In this document: piece by piece, positions 56,093 through 64,000 of the stretch
Position numbering within the stretch: position 1 is the stretch's first letter
Layout of the letters: each line of letters starts with the position of its first letter
From: Brevundimonas pondensis
GTDB lineage: Bacteria > Pseudomonadota > Alphaproteobacteria > Caulobacterales > Caulobacteraceae
Assembly: GCF_017487345.1 (NCBI RefSeq)
Contig: NZ_CP062006.1
Location: 1,060,001-1,124,000, forward strand
Direction: 5' to 3'
DNA: 64,000 nucleotides
Program-made: the position numbers and the translations under genes
The notes under the pieces: model-generated
Told to the model about the DNA's origin: nothing
Databases searched by the model: none
What the model saw: the letters and a program-made list of their open reading frames with translations, nothing else

Positions 56093-56698
56093 ATGATGAT
56101 CGAACTGGCCGCCGCCGCGATGTTGCTGGCGAACATGGATCCCGAGGGCGTGGTCACGACCGCGCCGCGCGGCGAGCAGGCTGTGCCGGCCGCCACGGCC
56201 GCCATGCTGGCCGCTTCCACCACCGACGCCTCGCCCAGCACCACGGTTCAGAGCGCCGCTCCGCACGGTCTCAGCACTGACGAACAGATCGCTCGCTGGA
56301 TCGGCGACCGCACGGCTGAGACGGCTGGTCGCGCGCCGACGGATCCCTGGGGCGACCAGTTCGAACCGCGCAAGATGCATGGCGAGGTCAGCGTCGGCAT
56401 GGGGACAGGCGGCTATCGCGACTATGCGGCGACCGTGTCGATGCCCCTGGGCGAGAAGGGGGTGCTGAACTTCAGCATCAGCCAGACCAAGAATAGTCCG
56501 TGGAGCTATTACGGCTATGGATCGGCCTGGGACTATCCCTATGCGGGCTATGGTCGGCCATTTGGCGTGAACGAGCCCTGGGGGCGAGAACGCCTGCCTG
56601 GGCGGGCCTATGCCCCGCTTCGCCTGACATCAGGCTCGTCTCATGACGCCGCCACGGTCGGCATGTCTGTTCGCACGGGCGATTCAGCCGACGACTGA
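56093..56698 (+). CDS. Hypothetical secreted or membrane-associated protein
   Basis: 201 residues with a short hydrophobic N-terminus (IELAAAAMLLANM), possibly a signal. The middle (HGEVSVGMGTGGYRDYAATV, GEKGVLNFSISQ) looks like beta strands of an outer-membrane or periplasmic protein, followed by a Tyr/Gly/Trp-rich tract (WSYYGYGSAWDYPYAGYG). No family is recognised. ATG at 56093 or 56096. Confidence 0.6.
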   Translation: MMIELAAAAMLLANMDPEGVVTTAPRGEQAVPAATAAMLAASTTDASPSTTVQSAAPHGLSTDEQIARWIGDRTAETAGRAPTDPWGDQFEPRKMHGEVSVGMGTGGYRDYAATVSMPLGEKGVLNFSISQTKNSPWSYYGYGSAWDYPYAGYGRPFGVNEPWGRERLPGRAYAPLRLTSGSSHDAATVGMSVRTGDSADD

Positions 56699-56800
56699 GG
56701 CCTTCGCGCCACGCCGCTCCGGGTTTTGACCGGGGCGTCCCATCGCCGCATTCCCTTGGGGCGGTGATCTCCCATATGCGTTGGGAGATAGAGGACCAGT

Positions 56801-57457
56801 ATGGATAGTTTGCTTAGTTCGGCCGCCGATTTCATCGCCAGACATCATGTCTGGGCCGGGGTCGTTCTGGGGTTGGTCACATTCTTCGAGTCGCTGGTGG
56901 TCATCGGCGCCTTCGTGCCGGCGACGGGATTGCTGGTCGCTGCGGGCGGTCTGGTGGCGGCGGGCGTTCTCGATCCGTTGACCGTTATCGCCGGCTGCGT
57001 CATCGGCGCGGTCATGGGCGACGCCATCTCCTACTGGATCGGTCGTCGGCTGGGGACGGGCGTGCTGCGTCAGCCCATGCTGTTGCCGCATCGTCGCAAG
57101 ATCGCGTGGACGCGGCTCTACTGCCGTCGCTACGGCGTGGCCTCGATCTTCATCGGCCGTTTCTTCGGGCCGCTGCGCGCCTTCGTGCCGGTCATGGTCG
57201 GCGTGCTGCGGATGCGCCAGCGTGTGTTCCAGCTGGCCAATGTCACCTCGGCCTTCGTCTGGGTCCTGGCCATGCTGGCGCCCGGCTATCTGGCCGCCAA
57301 GGGTCTGGCGCAGCTGGAGTTCATGAGCGAGGCCCATGGGCCGACCCTGATGCTGATCGCTTTTGGCGCGGTGGTCGTGGTCGCGGTGGTGGCCATGCGC
57401 TGGCTGAAGGGCAGGGCGGCCAGGCGGTCGGCCCTGCTGGCCGCGACGGTTGAGTAG
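56801..57457 (+). CDS. DedA-family membrane protein
   Basis: 218 residues with ~5 membrane helices. The DedA/SNARE-associated signatures FFESLVVIGAFVPATGLLVA, GDAISYWIGRRLG and FIGRFFGPLRAFVPV are present; the acidic and Arg residues are those needed for undecaprenyl-phosphate or PE flipping in this family. Substrate here unknown. A strong terminator follows. Confidence 0.88.
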   Translation: MDSLLSSAADFIARHHVWAGVVLGLVTFFESLVVIGAFVPATGLLVAAGGLVAAGVLDPLTVIAGCVIGAVMGDAISYWIGRRLGTGVLRQPMLLPHRRKIAWTRLYCRRYGVASIFIGRFFGPLRAFVPVMVGVLRMRQRVFQLANVTSAFVWVLAMLAPGYLAAKGLAQLEFMSEAHGPTLMLIAFGAVVVVAVVAMRWLKGRAARRSALLAATVE

Positions 57458-57481
57458 ATTTCTCTACACAGCGCAAGAAAA

Positions 57482-57507
57482 AGGGCCCGACCGGATGGTC
57501 GGGCCCT
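57482..57507. terminator. Bidirectional terminator between dedA and the amidohydrolase
   Basis: AGGGCCCGACC (57482-57492) and GGTCGGGCCCT (57497-57507), 11-bp stem, GGAT loop. On the minus strand a CTTTTTCTT tract follows; on the plus strand TCTTCG follows. It serves two convergent genes. Confidence 0.88.
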
Positions 57508-57530
57508 CTTCGTATCTGGACTGACGATTG

Positions 57531-60500
57531 TCAGTCGTGGCCGTGCGCGTGACCGTGGGCGTCCGCGTCGGCGGAGGCTGCACCCGCGCTCCAGGCCTGA
57601 CCCTCGGCGCTCTGGTGCCAGAAGGGCTGACGCGGGGCCTGACCGACCTCGTTCATGTGATTGTCGAAGATGCGGCCGTTGATCATGGTGTAGCCGATCT
57701 TGACCGTGTTCCGCAGGTTCTCCAGCGGGTTGGCGTCCAGCACGACCAGGTCGGCCAGCTTGCCGGTTTCCAGCGAGCCGATGTCCTTGTCCATGCCCAG
57801 CGCCGTGGCGCCGTTCAGGGTGCCGACGCGTAGGGCTTCGTGCGGGGTCATGCCGCCCTGCTCGAACATCCACAGCTCCCAGTGGGCGCCGAGGCCTTCG
57901 CGCTGGCCGTGGGCGCCGATCTGCACCGACACGCCTTCGTCAGCCAGGCGCTTGGCCTCGCGGGCGATGGAGATGTGGTTCAGTTCGTCAGGCTGCACAT
58001 GGACCGGGCGGCGGGCGCGGCTGTCCAGGATGCGGCGGGGGACGTATTTCGTCAGGATCGGGTCGTTCCAGACATCCGTGGCCTGATACCAGTAGTTCTC
58101 ACCCCAGTTGCCGCCATAGGCCACGATCAGGGTGGGGGTGTAGGCCACCTTGGTCTGACGCCACAGCTGGTGCACGTCGGCGTACAGATGCGCCAACGGG
58201 ATCGAGTGCTCGATCGTGGTGTGGCCGTCCACCACCATGCTCATGTTGTGCTGGAACAGCGAGCCGCCCTCGGGCACCACCATCATGCCCAGTTCGCGCG
58301 CAGCCTCCAGGATCTGCTGGCGCTGGTCGCGGCGGGGCTGGTTGTAGCTCTTGACGCTCCAGGCCCCGATGGCCTGCATCCGGCGCAGGTTGGACAGGGC
58401 GTCGTCCAGATCATTGACCTGGGCCGTAAAGGGCGTCGCCGCCCCGTACAGGATGGTGCCGGTCGAGAAGATGCGCGGGCCGACCACGCGACCGGCCTTG
58501 GCCAGTTCGCTGTGGGCGAAGATCTCGCTCGAATCATTGGACGGGTCGTGGATGGTGGTCACGCCGAAGGCGAGCGCGGCGTAGTTGACCCAGGACTGCT
58601 GCGGGATGATCTCGTCCGAGCCCATCGAGCCGTGCCAGTGGGCGTCCACCAGACCGGGGATGATGGTCTTGCCGGCCATGTCCATGACGCGGGCGTCGGC
58701 GGGCACCGTGACCGAGCCACGCGGGCCGATGGCCTCGATGCGGTTGCCGTTGATGACGACCACGCCGTCCTCGATGACCTCGTCGCCCTTCATGGTGATC
58801 AGGCGGGCGCCGCTCAGGACCACGCGGCCGGTCGGCTTGGCGTAGTCGGCGCTGAAGCCGATCTTGATTCCATGCTCGGCGGGCTTGGGCAGTTCGGCCG
58901 GCGCGCCCTCGGCGAAGGCGAAGCTCTCGCTCAGCGGACGCGAGAACAGCTCCGGTCCCATCGACCATTGCAGACGGCTGGAATCACCCGACCAGTGCAG
59001 CCATTCGCCGGCGTCGCGCGTCACGCGGGTCTGGGGCAGGGCCTTGGTGTCGGCGCCGACCGTGATGGCGCGGCCGGTCGAGACGAAGGGCGTCACATAG
59101 GCGTTGAACCGCTCGGTCCAGGCCACCCAATGCTCGTCAGGCGAGACCGAGAACTCGGCCGCCCATTCGCTGCTCAGGTGCTTGCGTTCGTCCTCGCCGG
59201 ACAGGTTGACCGACTTCAGCACGCGCTTGTCGCCGTCGCGTGCGGTCAGGAAAATCCGGTCGTTGCGGGCGCCGAACTGCGGGTTGGAACCGTTCTCGGT
59301 GATCAGGGTCGGCTCGCCGCCGCGCACCGAGGTGCGATAGACGCCGGGATTGCGGCTCCACAGGGCGGTGCGCAGGAAGCCGTCGCTGGAGGTGCGATAG
59401 ACGACCGTCTGGCCGTCCGGCGAGAACTGCGGCTCCAGATAATGACCGGGTTGGGCGCTGATGACGCGGCCTTCGCCGCCGCCGGCGGGAATCACCCGCA
59501 GCGTGCCCAGGTCCTGATCGTTCCAGGTCGTGTAGACGATGGAGCGGCCGTCGCGGGACCAGGACGGATAGAGCTCGAAGTGGTCGCTCTGGCGCGTCAG
59601 GCGGCGCGGGGCGCCCGCGACGCCGTTCCTCAGGTCGCGAATCCACAGGTTGCCCAGGGCCTCGAACACGACCTTGGAGCCGTCCGGCGAGGTCTGGGCC
59701 CAGCGGACCATCTTCACGTCGAACTGGTCAGGCGCGACCTCGACGGGGAAGCGGACAGCCTCCTGTACGCGGCGGGTGTCGGCGACGTGGAAGGGGATTT
59801 CGCTGACGGCTTTCGAGGCCACGTCGATGCGATGGATCTTGCCGCCCGACCAGAAGACGATGCCGCGGTTGTCGGGCGTCCAGCTCATCGTCGGATAGAC
59901 GCCGTGGATGGCCCAGGTTTCCTGCAGGTCGCGGTCCAAGGCGTCGTAGATCGGGGTCTCGCGACCCGATTCGAGGTCCATGACGTAGAGGACCGACTTG
60001 TACCGGTCGCGCCGAATGAAGGCCAGGGACTTGCCATCGGGCGAGGGGGTGGGGCGAATCGAGCCGCCGGGGCCGGTGACGAAGGGCGTGATCTCGCCCG
60101 TCTCGCGATCCAGACGACGGATCACATAGATCTGGGTGTTCGGGTCCTTGGAGTAGTCGAACACGCCGCCGGGCGTGGCGTCGTCGCTGAAGTAGAGGTA
60201 GCGGCCGTCGGGCGAGAAGGCGGGCTCGCCCGTGTCCTTCTGCTGGGTGCGGCGCTCGGTCAGCTGCACGCCGCCGCCGCCCGCGCGGTGGTACATCCAC
60301 ATCTCGCCCGCGCCAAGCGAGCGCGACGAGGTGAAGTGTTTGCGGCCGACAATGAACTGGCCGTCCGGCGACCAGTCGGGCTGGGTCAGCAGGCGGAAGG
60401 TCTCGTTCGACACCTGCTTGGCGTTCGCGCCGTCACGATCCATGACCCACAGGTTGTCGCCGCCGCCCCGGTCCGAGGTGAAGGCGATGGAGCGGCCGTC

Positions 60501-60827
60501 CGGCGAGAACTTGGGCTGCATATCCCAGGCCACGCCCGAGGCGATGGCGCGGGCCTCGCCGCCGCCGATCGGCATGACGTAGATGTCGCCCAGCAGATCG
60601 AAGACGATCTCGCGGCCGTCCGGGCTGACGTCCAGAGACATCCAGGTGCCCTCGGTGACGTCGATGGTCGCATCATGCGACGCGCCCGGCGGGTTCTGGA
60701 CGTCCCATTTCGGCTTGGCCGGCGTCGCGGCGGCGGTCGCCGTCGAATCGCTGGCCGGTGCATTTTGCGCGAACGCCGGGAAGGCCACGGCCAGGGCCGC
60801 GACGGTGGTCAACAGGCTGCGTTTCAT
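57531..60827 (-). CDS. Secreted TolB/WD40 propeller fused to amidohydrolase
   Basis: 1098 residues from ATG 60827, placed after GGGGGC; signal peptide ends AFA-QN. Residues ~45-650 form a TolB-like beta propeller with repeated FSPDGR/SPDG motifs. Residues ~670-1080 are an amidohydrolase: metal-binding HWH in DAHWHGSMG, His in TIEHSIPLAH, His in IGAHGQREGLGAH, Asp in LDANPLEN. The end is His-rich (HGHAHGHD), perhaps for zinc. The family is large and known only as putative peptidases or hydrolases acting in the periplasm. Confidence 0.9.
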   Translation of the reverse strand: MKRSLLTTVAALAVAFPAFAQNAPASDSTATAAATPAKPKWDVQNPPGASHDATIDVTEGTWMSLDVSPDGREIVFDLLGDIYVMPIGGGEARAIASGVAWDMQPKFSPDGRSIAFTSDRGGGDNLWVMDRDGANAKQVSNETFRLLTQPDWSPDGQFIVGRKHFTSSRSLGAGEMWMYHRAGGGGVQLTERRTQQKDTGEPAFSPDGRYLYFSDDATPGGVFDYSKDPNTQIYVIRRLDRETGEITPFVTGPGGSIRPTPSPDGKSLAFIRRDRYKSVLYVMDLESGRETPIYDALDRDLQETWAIHGVYPTMSWTPDNRGIVFWSGGKIHRIDVASKAVSEIPFHVADTRRVQEAVRFPVEVAPDQFDVKMVRWAQTSPDGSKVVFEALGNLWIRDLRNGVAGAPRRLTRQSDHFELYPSWSRDGRSIVYTTWNDQDLGTLRVIPAGGGEGRVISAQPGHYLEPQFSPDGQTVVYRTSSDGFLRTALWSRNPGVYRTSVRGGEPTLITENGSNPQFGARNDRIFLTARDGDKRVLKSVNLSGEDERKHLSSEWAAEFSVSPDEHWVAWTERFNAYVTPFVSTGRAITVGADTKALPQTRVTRDAGEWLHWSGDSSRLQWSMGPELFSRPLSESFAFAEGAPAELPKPAEHGIKIGFSADYAKPTGRVVLSGARLITMKGDEVIEDGVVVINGNRIEAIGPRGSVTVPADARVMDMAGKTIIPGLVDAHWHGSMGSDEIIPQQSWVNYAALAFGVTTIHDPSNDSSEIFAHSELAKAGRVVGPRIFSTGTILYGAATPFTAQVNDLDDALSNLRRMQAIGAWSVKSYNQPRRDQRQQILEAARELGMMVVPEGGSLFQHNMSMVVDGHTTIEHSIPLAHLYADVHQLWRQTKVAYTPTLIVAYGGNWGENYWYQATDVWNDPILTKYVPRRILDSRARRPVHVQPDELNHISIAREAKRLADEGVSVQIGAHGQREGLGAHWELWMFEQGGMTPHEALRVGTLNGATALGMDKDIGSLETGKLADLVVLDANPLENLRNTVKIGYTMINGRIFDNHMNEVGQAPRQPFWHQSAEGQAWSAGAASADADAHGHAHGHD

Positions 60828-60962
60828 GAGAGCCCCCAATACCCCTACTGATGAGGTCGGAAGGTCTAGCGGGCGCGGTGCGGGCTTGACCAGACGTCAG
60901 GCGACGAATGGCGCATTTCATCCGCGTCAGGACAGCGCAATCTGATTGTCGGGGAGAGTGGC

Positions 60963-60999
60963 CCCGACCCTTGCAAGTCGTTGATCTGCAAGGGTCGGG
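60963..60999. terminator. 13-bp stem hairpin just downstream of tRNA-Thr
   Basis: CCCGACCCTTGCA (60963-60975) and TGCAAGGGTCGGG (60987-60999) pair perfectly across an 11-base loop. It begins one base after the tRNA 3' end in the direction of its transcription, so it probably ends the transcript or guides 3' processing. There is no clear T-run. Confidence 0.7.
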
Positions 61000-61000
61000 A

Positions 61001-61075
<75 letters not shown>

Positions 61076-61173
61076 GGTCACTGAGGAAGCGGCCGTATAG
61101 CCAACCCCTTCGGCCGGGCCAAGTGCAAAATGCATGCTTGATCAAAAACTTTGCACGCGGTCTGCTGCGCGGC

Positions 61174-61344
61174 ATGGAAACACCGCCCAAAGACGCCGCT
61201 CCCGCCGCCCCGGCCATTGAGCCGACGCGCGAGCAGAAGACCAAGGCCGAGCGTGCCCTTCGCCTGGCCGCCGCACTGCGCACCAACCTGAAGCGTCGCA
61301 AGGCGCCGACCGCTTCGCCGCGCCCTGCTACCGAGCGCAACTGA
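61174..61344 (+). CDS. Small basic hypothetical protein
   Basis: 56 residues from ATG 61174. METPPKD start, then a helical EQKTKAERALRLAAALRTNLKRRK, highly basic, which fits a short nucleic-acid-binding or ribosome-associated peptide. The frame is open further upstream, so the start is uncertain, and no strong ribosome binding site is present. It sits between tRNA-Thr and murA. Confidence 0.55.
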   Translation: METPPKDAAPAAPAIEPTREQKTKAERALRLAAALRTNLKRRKAPTASPRPATERN

Positions 61345-61446
61345 AAGTCATCGTTCTTGCGTGCACGCAGCTCTTTCGCGAGGGCGTAAGGGCTTGCTAG
61401 ATAAGCTGTTCGCCGGGACGCAGGGTTTCCGGCCGCGAAAGATTTC

Positions 61447-62736
61447 ATGGACAGCATCGTCATCCACGGCGGCAACCGCCTGAACGGCCAGATCGAGGTC
61501 AGCGGCGCCAAGAATTCGGCCATCAAGCTGATGGCGGCCTCGATCCTGACGGATCAGCCTCTGCTGCTGACAAACATGCCGCGTCTGGCGGACACCCGAT
61601 TCCTCGGCCAGCTGTTGCAGCAGTTCGGCGTTGAGGTGACCGAGCGCAACGGCGTCGACGGTCAGGAGACCCTGTTCCACGCGCCGACGCTGACCTCGAC
61701 CTTCGCCCCCTATGATCTGGTTCGTCAGATGCGGGCCTCGTTCAACGTGCTGGGGCCGCTGCTGGCCCGTTCGGGCGAGGCCAAGGTCTCGCTGCCCGGC
61801 GGCTGCACCATCGGCGCGCGCCCGGTCGACCTGCACCTGATGGCCCTGACGGCCATGGGCGCGCAGATCGAACTGGAAGAGGGCTATGTTTCCGCCCACG
61901 CGCCCAAGGGGCTGCAAGGGGCCGAGATCGAGTTCCCCTTCGTCTCGGTCGGCGCTACCGAACACGCCCTGCTGGCGGCGGTGCTGGCCAACGGGACGAC
62001 GGTGCTGAAGCGCGCTGCGCGCGAGCCGGAGATCGGCGACCTGGCCCGCTGCCTGATCGCCATGGGCGCGAAGATCGAGGGCCTGGACACCGACGTCCTG
62101 ACCATCACCGGCGTCTCGTCGCTGTCGGGCGCGACCTGGTCGGTGATTCCCGACCGGATCGAGATGGGCAGCTATGCGCTGGCGGCGGCGATGGCCGGGG
62201 GCGAGGTGCGCCTGACCAAGGGCCGCGCCGACCTGATCACCGCCCTGACCGACAAGATGATCGAGGCCGGGGTCGAGGTCGAAGCCACCGCCGACGGCGT
62301 CATCGTCCGTCGCGACCCGACGCAGCGGCTCAAGGCCGTCAACGTCACGACCGAGATCTATCCGGGCTTCGCCACTGACCTGCAGGCCCAGTTCATGGCC
62401 CTAATGACGACGGCCGAAGGCGAAAGCGTCATCCACGAGAACATCTTCGAGAACCGCTTCATGCACGCGCCCGAACTGGCGCGTCTGGGCGCCGACATCT
62501 CGGTCCATGCCGGTGAGGCGCGGGTGCGTGGCGTCGAGAAGCTGCACGGGGCGCCGGTCATGGCCACCGATCTGCGGGCCTCGATCAGCCTAGTCATGGC
62601 CGGTCTGGTCGCGGATGGCGAAACCACAGTCGGTCGCGTGTATCATCTGGATCGCGGCTTCGAGCGGATGGAAGAAAAGCTGGGGGCCTGCGGCGCCGAC
62701 GTGCGGCGCGTGAAAGGCGAGGCGGATGAGCACTGA
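61447..62736 (+). CDS. murA: UDP-N-acetylglucosamine 1-carboxyvinyltransferase MurA
   Basis: 429 residues. First committed step of peptidoglycan synthesis: transfers enolpyruvate from PEP to UDP-GlcNAc. [20 protein letters not shown] at the N-terminus, Cys120 in [16 protein letters not shown] (fosfomycin target), [13 protein letters not shown] and the final [20 protein letters not shown]. All normal. It overlaps the DUF2948 gene by 11 bases. Confidence 0.97.
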   Translation: MDSIVIHGGNRLNGQIEVSGAKNSAIKLMAASILTDQPLLLTNMPRLADTRFLGQLLQQFGVEVTERNGVDGQETLFHAPTLTSTFAPYDLVRQMRASFNVLGPLLARSGEAKVSLPGGCTIGARPVDLHLMALTAMGAQIELEEGYVSAHAPKGLQGAEIEFPFVSVGATEHALLAAVLANGTTVLKRAAREPEIGDLARCLIAMGAKIEGLDTDVLTITGVSSLSGATWSVIPDRIEMGSYALAAAMAGGEVRLTKGRADLITALTDKMIEAGVEVEATADGVIVRRDPTQRLKAVNVTTEIYPGFATDLQAQFMALMTTAEGESVIHENIFENRFMHAPELARLGADISVHAGEARVRGVEKLHGAPVMATDLRASISLVMAGLVADGETTVGRVYHLDRGFERMEEKLGACGADVRRVKGEADEH

Positions 62737-63208
62737 GGTCGAGGCGATCTCTGACAACGACGCGGCGGCGGAAGCCCTGTCGCCCATGGAGCCCTTGCGC
62801 CTGCTGGCCGAGGACGCCGTCGATCTGCAGATCATTTCGGCCGCGCTTCAGGACGCCATCATGCGGCCTGTCGATATTCGCTGGGAAAAGGAAGCTCGGC
62901 GTCTGACCATCGTCCTGTCGCGCTTCTGCTGGGAGTGCGGCGGCACGCGCGTCATGGCGGCGATGCAGTTCGGCGACGTCGAGGCGGTCAAGAGCAGGCG
63001 GCTGCCGCGCCTGCCTGAATCGGCGCTGGAGCTTCTGGCCCTCGATTTCGAGCCGACCGAGGCCCCCGGCGGCCGCGTCATCCTGATGTTCGCCGGCGGC
63101 GGGGATCTGCGTATCGACGTGGAGTGCCTGGACGCCGTGCTGACGGACCTGTCGGACCGCTGGCCTGCGCGCGTGGCGCCCACACATCTGGATGAGGTGC
63201 AGTCGTGA
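62726..63208 (+). CDS. DUF2948 family protein
   Basis: 160 residues. [23 protein letters not shown] and RFCWE, with LALDFEP and [13 protein letters not shown], are the DUF2948 pattern, an alphaproteobacterial family of unknown role nearly always found with murA or hisD. It overlaps both neighbours, so it is within one operon. Confidence 0.88.
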   Translation: MSTEVEAISDNDAAAEALSPMEPLRLLAEDAVDLQIISAALQDAIMRPVDIRWEKEARRLTIVLSRFCWECGGTRVMAAMQFGDVEAVKSRRLPRLPESALELLALDFEPTEAPGGRVILMFAGGGDLRIDVECLDAVLTDLSDRWPARVAPTHLDEVQS

Positions 63209-63672
63209 GTGGTCCGCACAAGCTGTCGTCCATCGAGGTGGACGTCGCCTCCCTGCCGGCCGCGACCGCCGAGATCGAACATCAGCGCCGTGTGGCCATC
63301 TTCGATCTGGTTGAGCAGAACAGCTTTACGCCGGAGGGGGCCGAGGGCGGGCCCTATACGCTTCGTCTGTCGTCACAAGACAACCGGCTGGCCTTCGATA
63401 TTGTCGGGCCGGACTTCGCTCGCACCCATGTCCTGTCGCTGTCGCCGATGAAGACGGTGATCCGCGACTACGCCCTGATCTGCGAGAGCTATTACGAGGC
63501 CCTGCGCGGCTCTTCGCCCAGCCAGATCGAGTCGGTCGATATGGGCCGTCGCGGCCTGCACAACGAGGGCGCGGAACTGCTGCGCGCGCGTCTCGAAGGC
63601 AAGGTCGAGATCGACAAGGAAACCGCCCGTCGGCTGTTCACGCTGGTTTGCGCCGTCTATCGACGCGGCTGA
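63205..63672 (+). CDS. UPF0262 family protein
   Basis: 155 residues from GTG 63205 (GTGA overlap). [40 protein letters not shown] and [18 protein letters not shown] are UPF0262 signatures. Role unknown. As I recall, hisD usually precedes it and a low-molecular-weight phosphatase follows; neither is present here. Confidence 0.9.
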   Translation: MSGPHKLSSIEVDVASLPAATAEIEHQRRVAIFDLVEQNSFTPEGAEGGPYTLRLSSQDNRLAFDIVGPDFARTHVLSLSPMKTVIRDYALICESYYEALRGSSPSQIESVDMGRRGLHNEGAELLRARLEGKVEIDKETARRLFTLVCAVYRRG

Positions 63673-63773
63673 ACTCGACTATTTCGGCGTTTTGGTGCAT
63701 TAGGCGCCTCCTTCACGGCTCGCGTTCACGCCCGACGCGAGCCTTAAGCCGTTTTTCGGGCGAGAGAGACCGC

Positions 63774-63992
63774 ATGGCCAAGGAAGAGCTTCTCGAGTTC
63801 CCCGGCGTTGTCAGCGAACTGCTGCCGAACGCCACTTTCCGCGTGACGCTGGAAAACGACCACGAGATCATCGCCCACACCGCCGGCAAGATGCGCAAGA
63901 ACCGCATCCGCGTTCTGGCGGGCGACAAGGTGCTGGTCGAAATGACGCCCTACGACCTGACCAAGGGCCGCATCACCTATCGCTTCAAGTAA
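63774..63992 (+). CDS. infA: Translation initiation factor IF-1
   Basis: 72 residues, exact family length. S1/OB fold: [57 protein letters not shown]. It binds the A site of the 30S subunit during initiation. The frame is open upstream, but ATG 63774 matches the universal IF-1 start. Confidence 0.97.
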   Translation: MAKEELLEFPGVVSELLPNATFRVTLENDHEIIAHTAGKMRKNRIRVLAGDKVLVEMTPYDLTKGRITYRFK

Positions 63993-64000
63993 GGACGCGC

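Overview
The window is GC-rich DNA of an alphaproteobacterium, most likely of the order Caulobacterales and probably Brevundimonas-like. This is inferred from gene content (flbT-flaF, a short fliN, murA-DUF2948-UPF0262-infA, ExoD, a TonB receptor with a PepSY partner), not from a database search. It divides into an accessory left part (about 1-41,400) and a core-like right part (about 41,800-64,000).

Accessory part A (1-20,803) looks like a stress island for low energy or low oxygen plus copper. It starts with a truncated ECF sigma factor. It then carries PEP synthase, a beta-phosphoglucomutase/GH65 disaccharide phosphorylase fusion, a tandem universal stress protein, a D-lactate dehydrogenase-like enzyme and an SRPBCC protein with an apparent frameshift near its end. 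A CopA ATPase follows, divergent from a CsoR-type repressor, with two palindromic operators between them. Next come an archaeal-type (type II) GAPDH, a second P1B ATPase with CPD in place of CPC, an isoprenylcysteine-methyltransferase-like protein, a DUF2933 protein, acetate kinase, a DUF305 lipoprotein, a flavin/PNPOx-type protein and an ATP-grasp-like protein. The carbon enzymes would draw on storage disaccharide, redirect pyruvate and make ATP by substrate-level phosphorylation; the rest handles copper.

Accessory part B (21,352-34,532) is the mating-pore module of a conjugative element: trbB, C, D, E, J, L, F, G and I, then traF, a lytic transglycosylase and an AlpA-like regulator. It appears disabled. 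The gene where the coupling protein TraG should be is an in-frame chimera of a RadC N-terminus and the last ~185 residues of TraG, and no relaxase or integrase lies in the window. An unusual gap between trbB and trbC holds three regularly spaced DnaA-box-like 9-mers and a cluster of GCAAGT/ACTTGC hexamers.

Accessory part C (34,858-41,373) holds small hypothetical genes, a hipBA toxin-antitoxin pair with an upstream palindrome, a TonB-dependent receptor with a PepSY membrane protein (probable iron uptake), and a 161-bp element with 20-bp inverted ends that resembles a MITE.

The core part (41,821-64,000) starts at tRNA-Ser(CGA). It carries a Nudix-type regulator, an HD hydrolase, a lipoprotein, a MoxR-like ATPase, flbT-flaF, a tiny free-standing ORF with a terminator, exoD, isovaleryl-CoA dehydrogenase, a membrane-anchored lysozyme, mgtE, tRNA-Leu(GAG), fliN, lipB, msrB, a DedA protein, a large WD40/amidohydrolase protein, tRNA-Thr(GGT), murA, DUF2948, UPF0262 and infA. 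Two families of short palindromic repeats lie between core genes.
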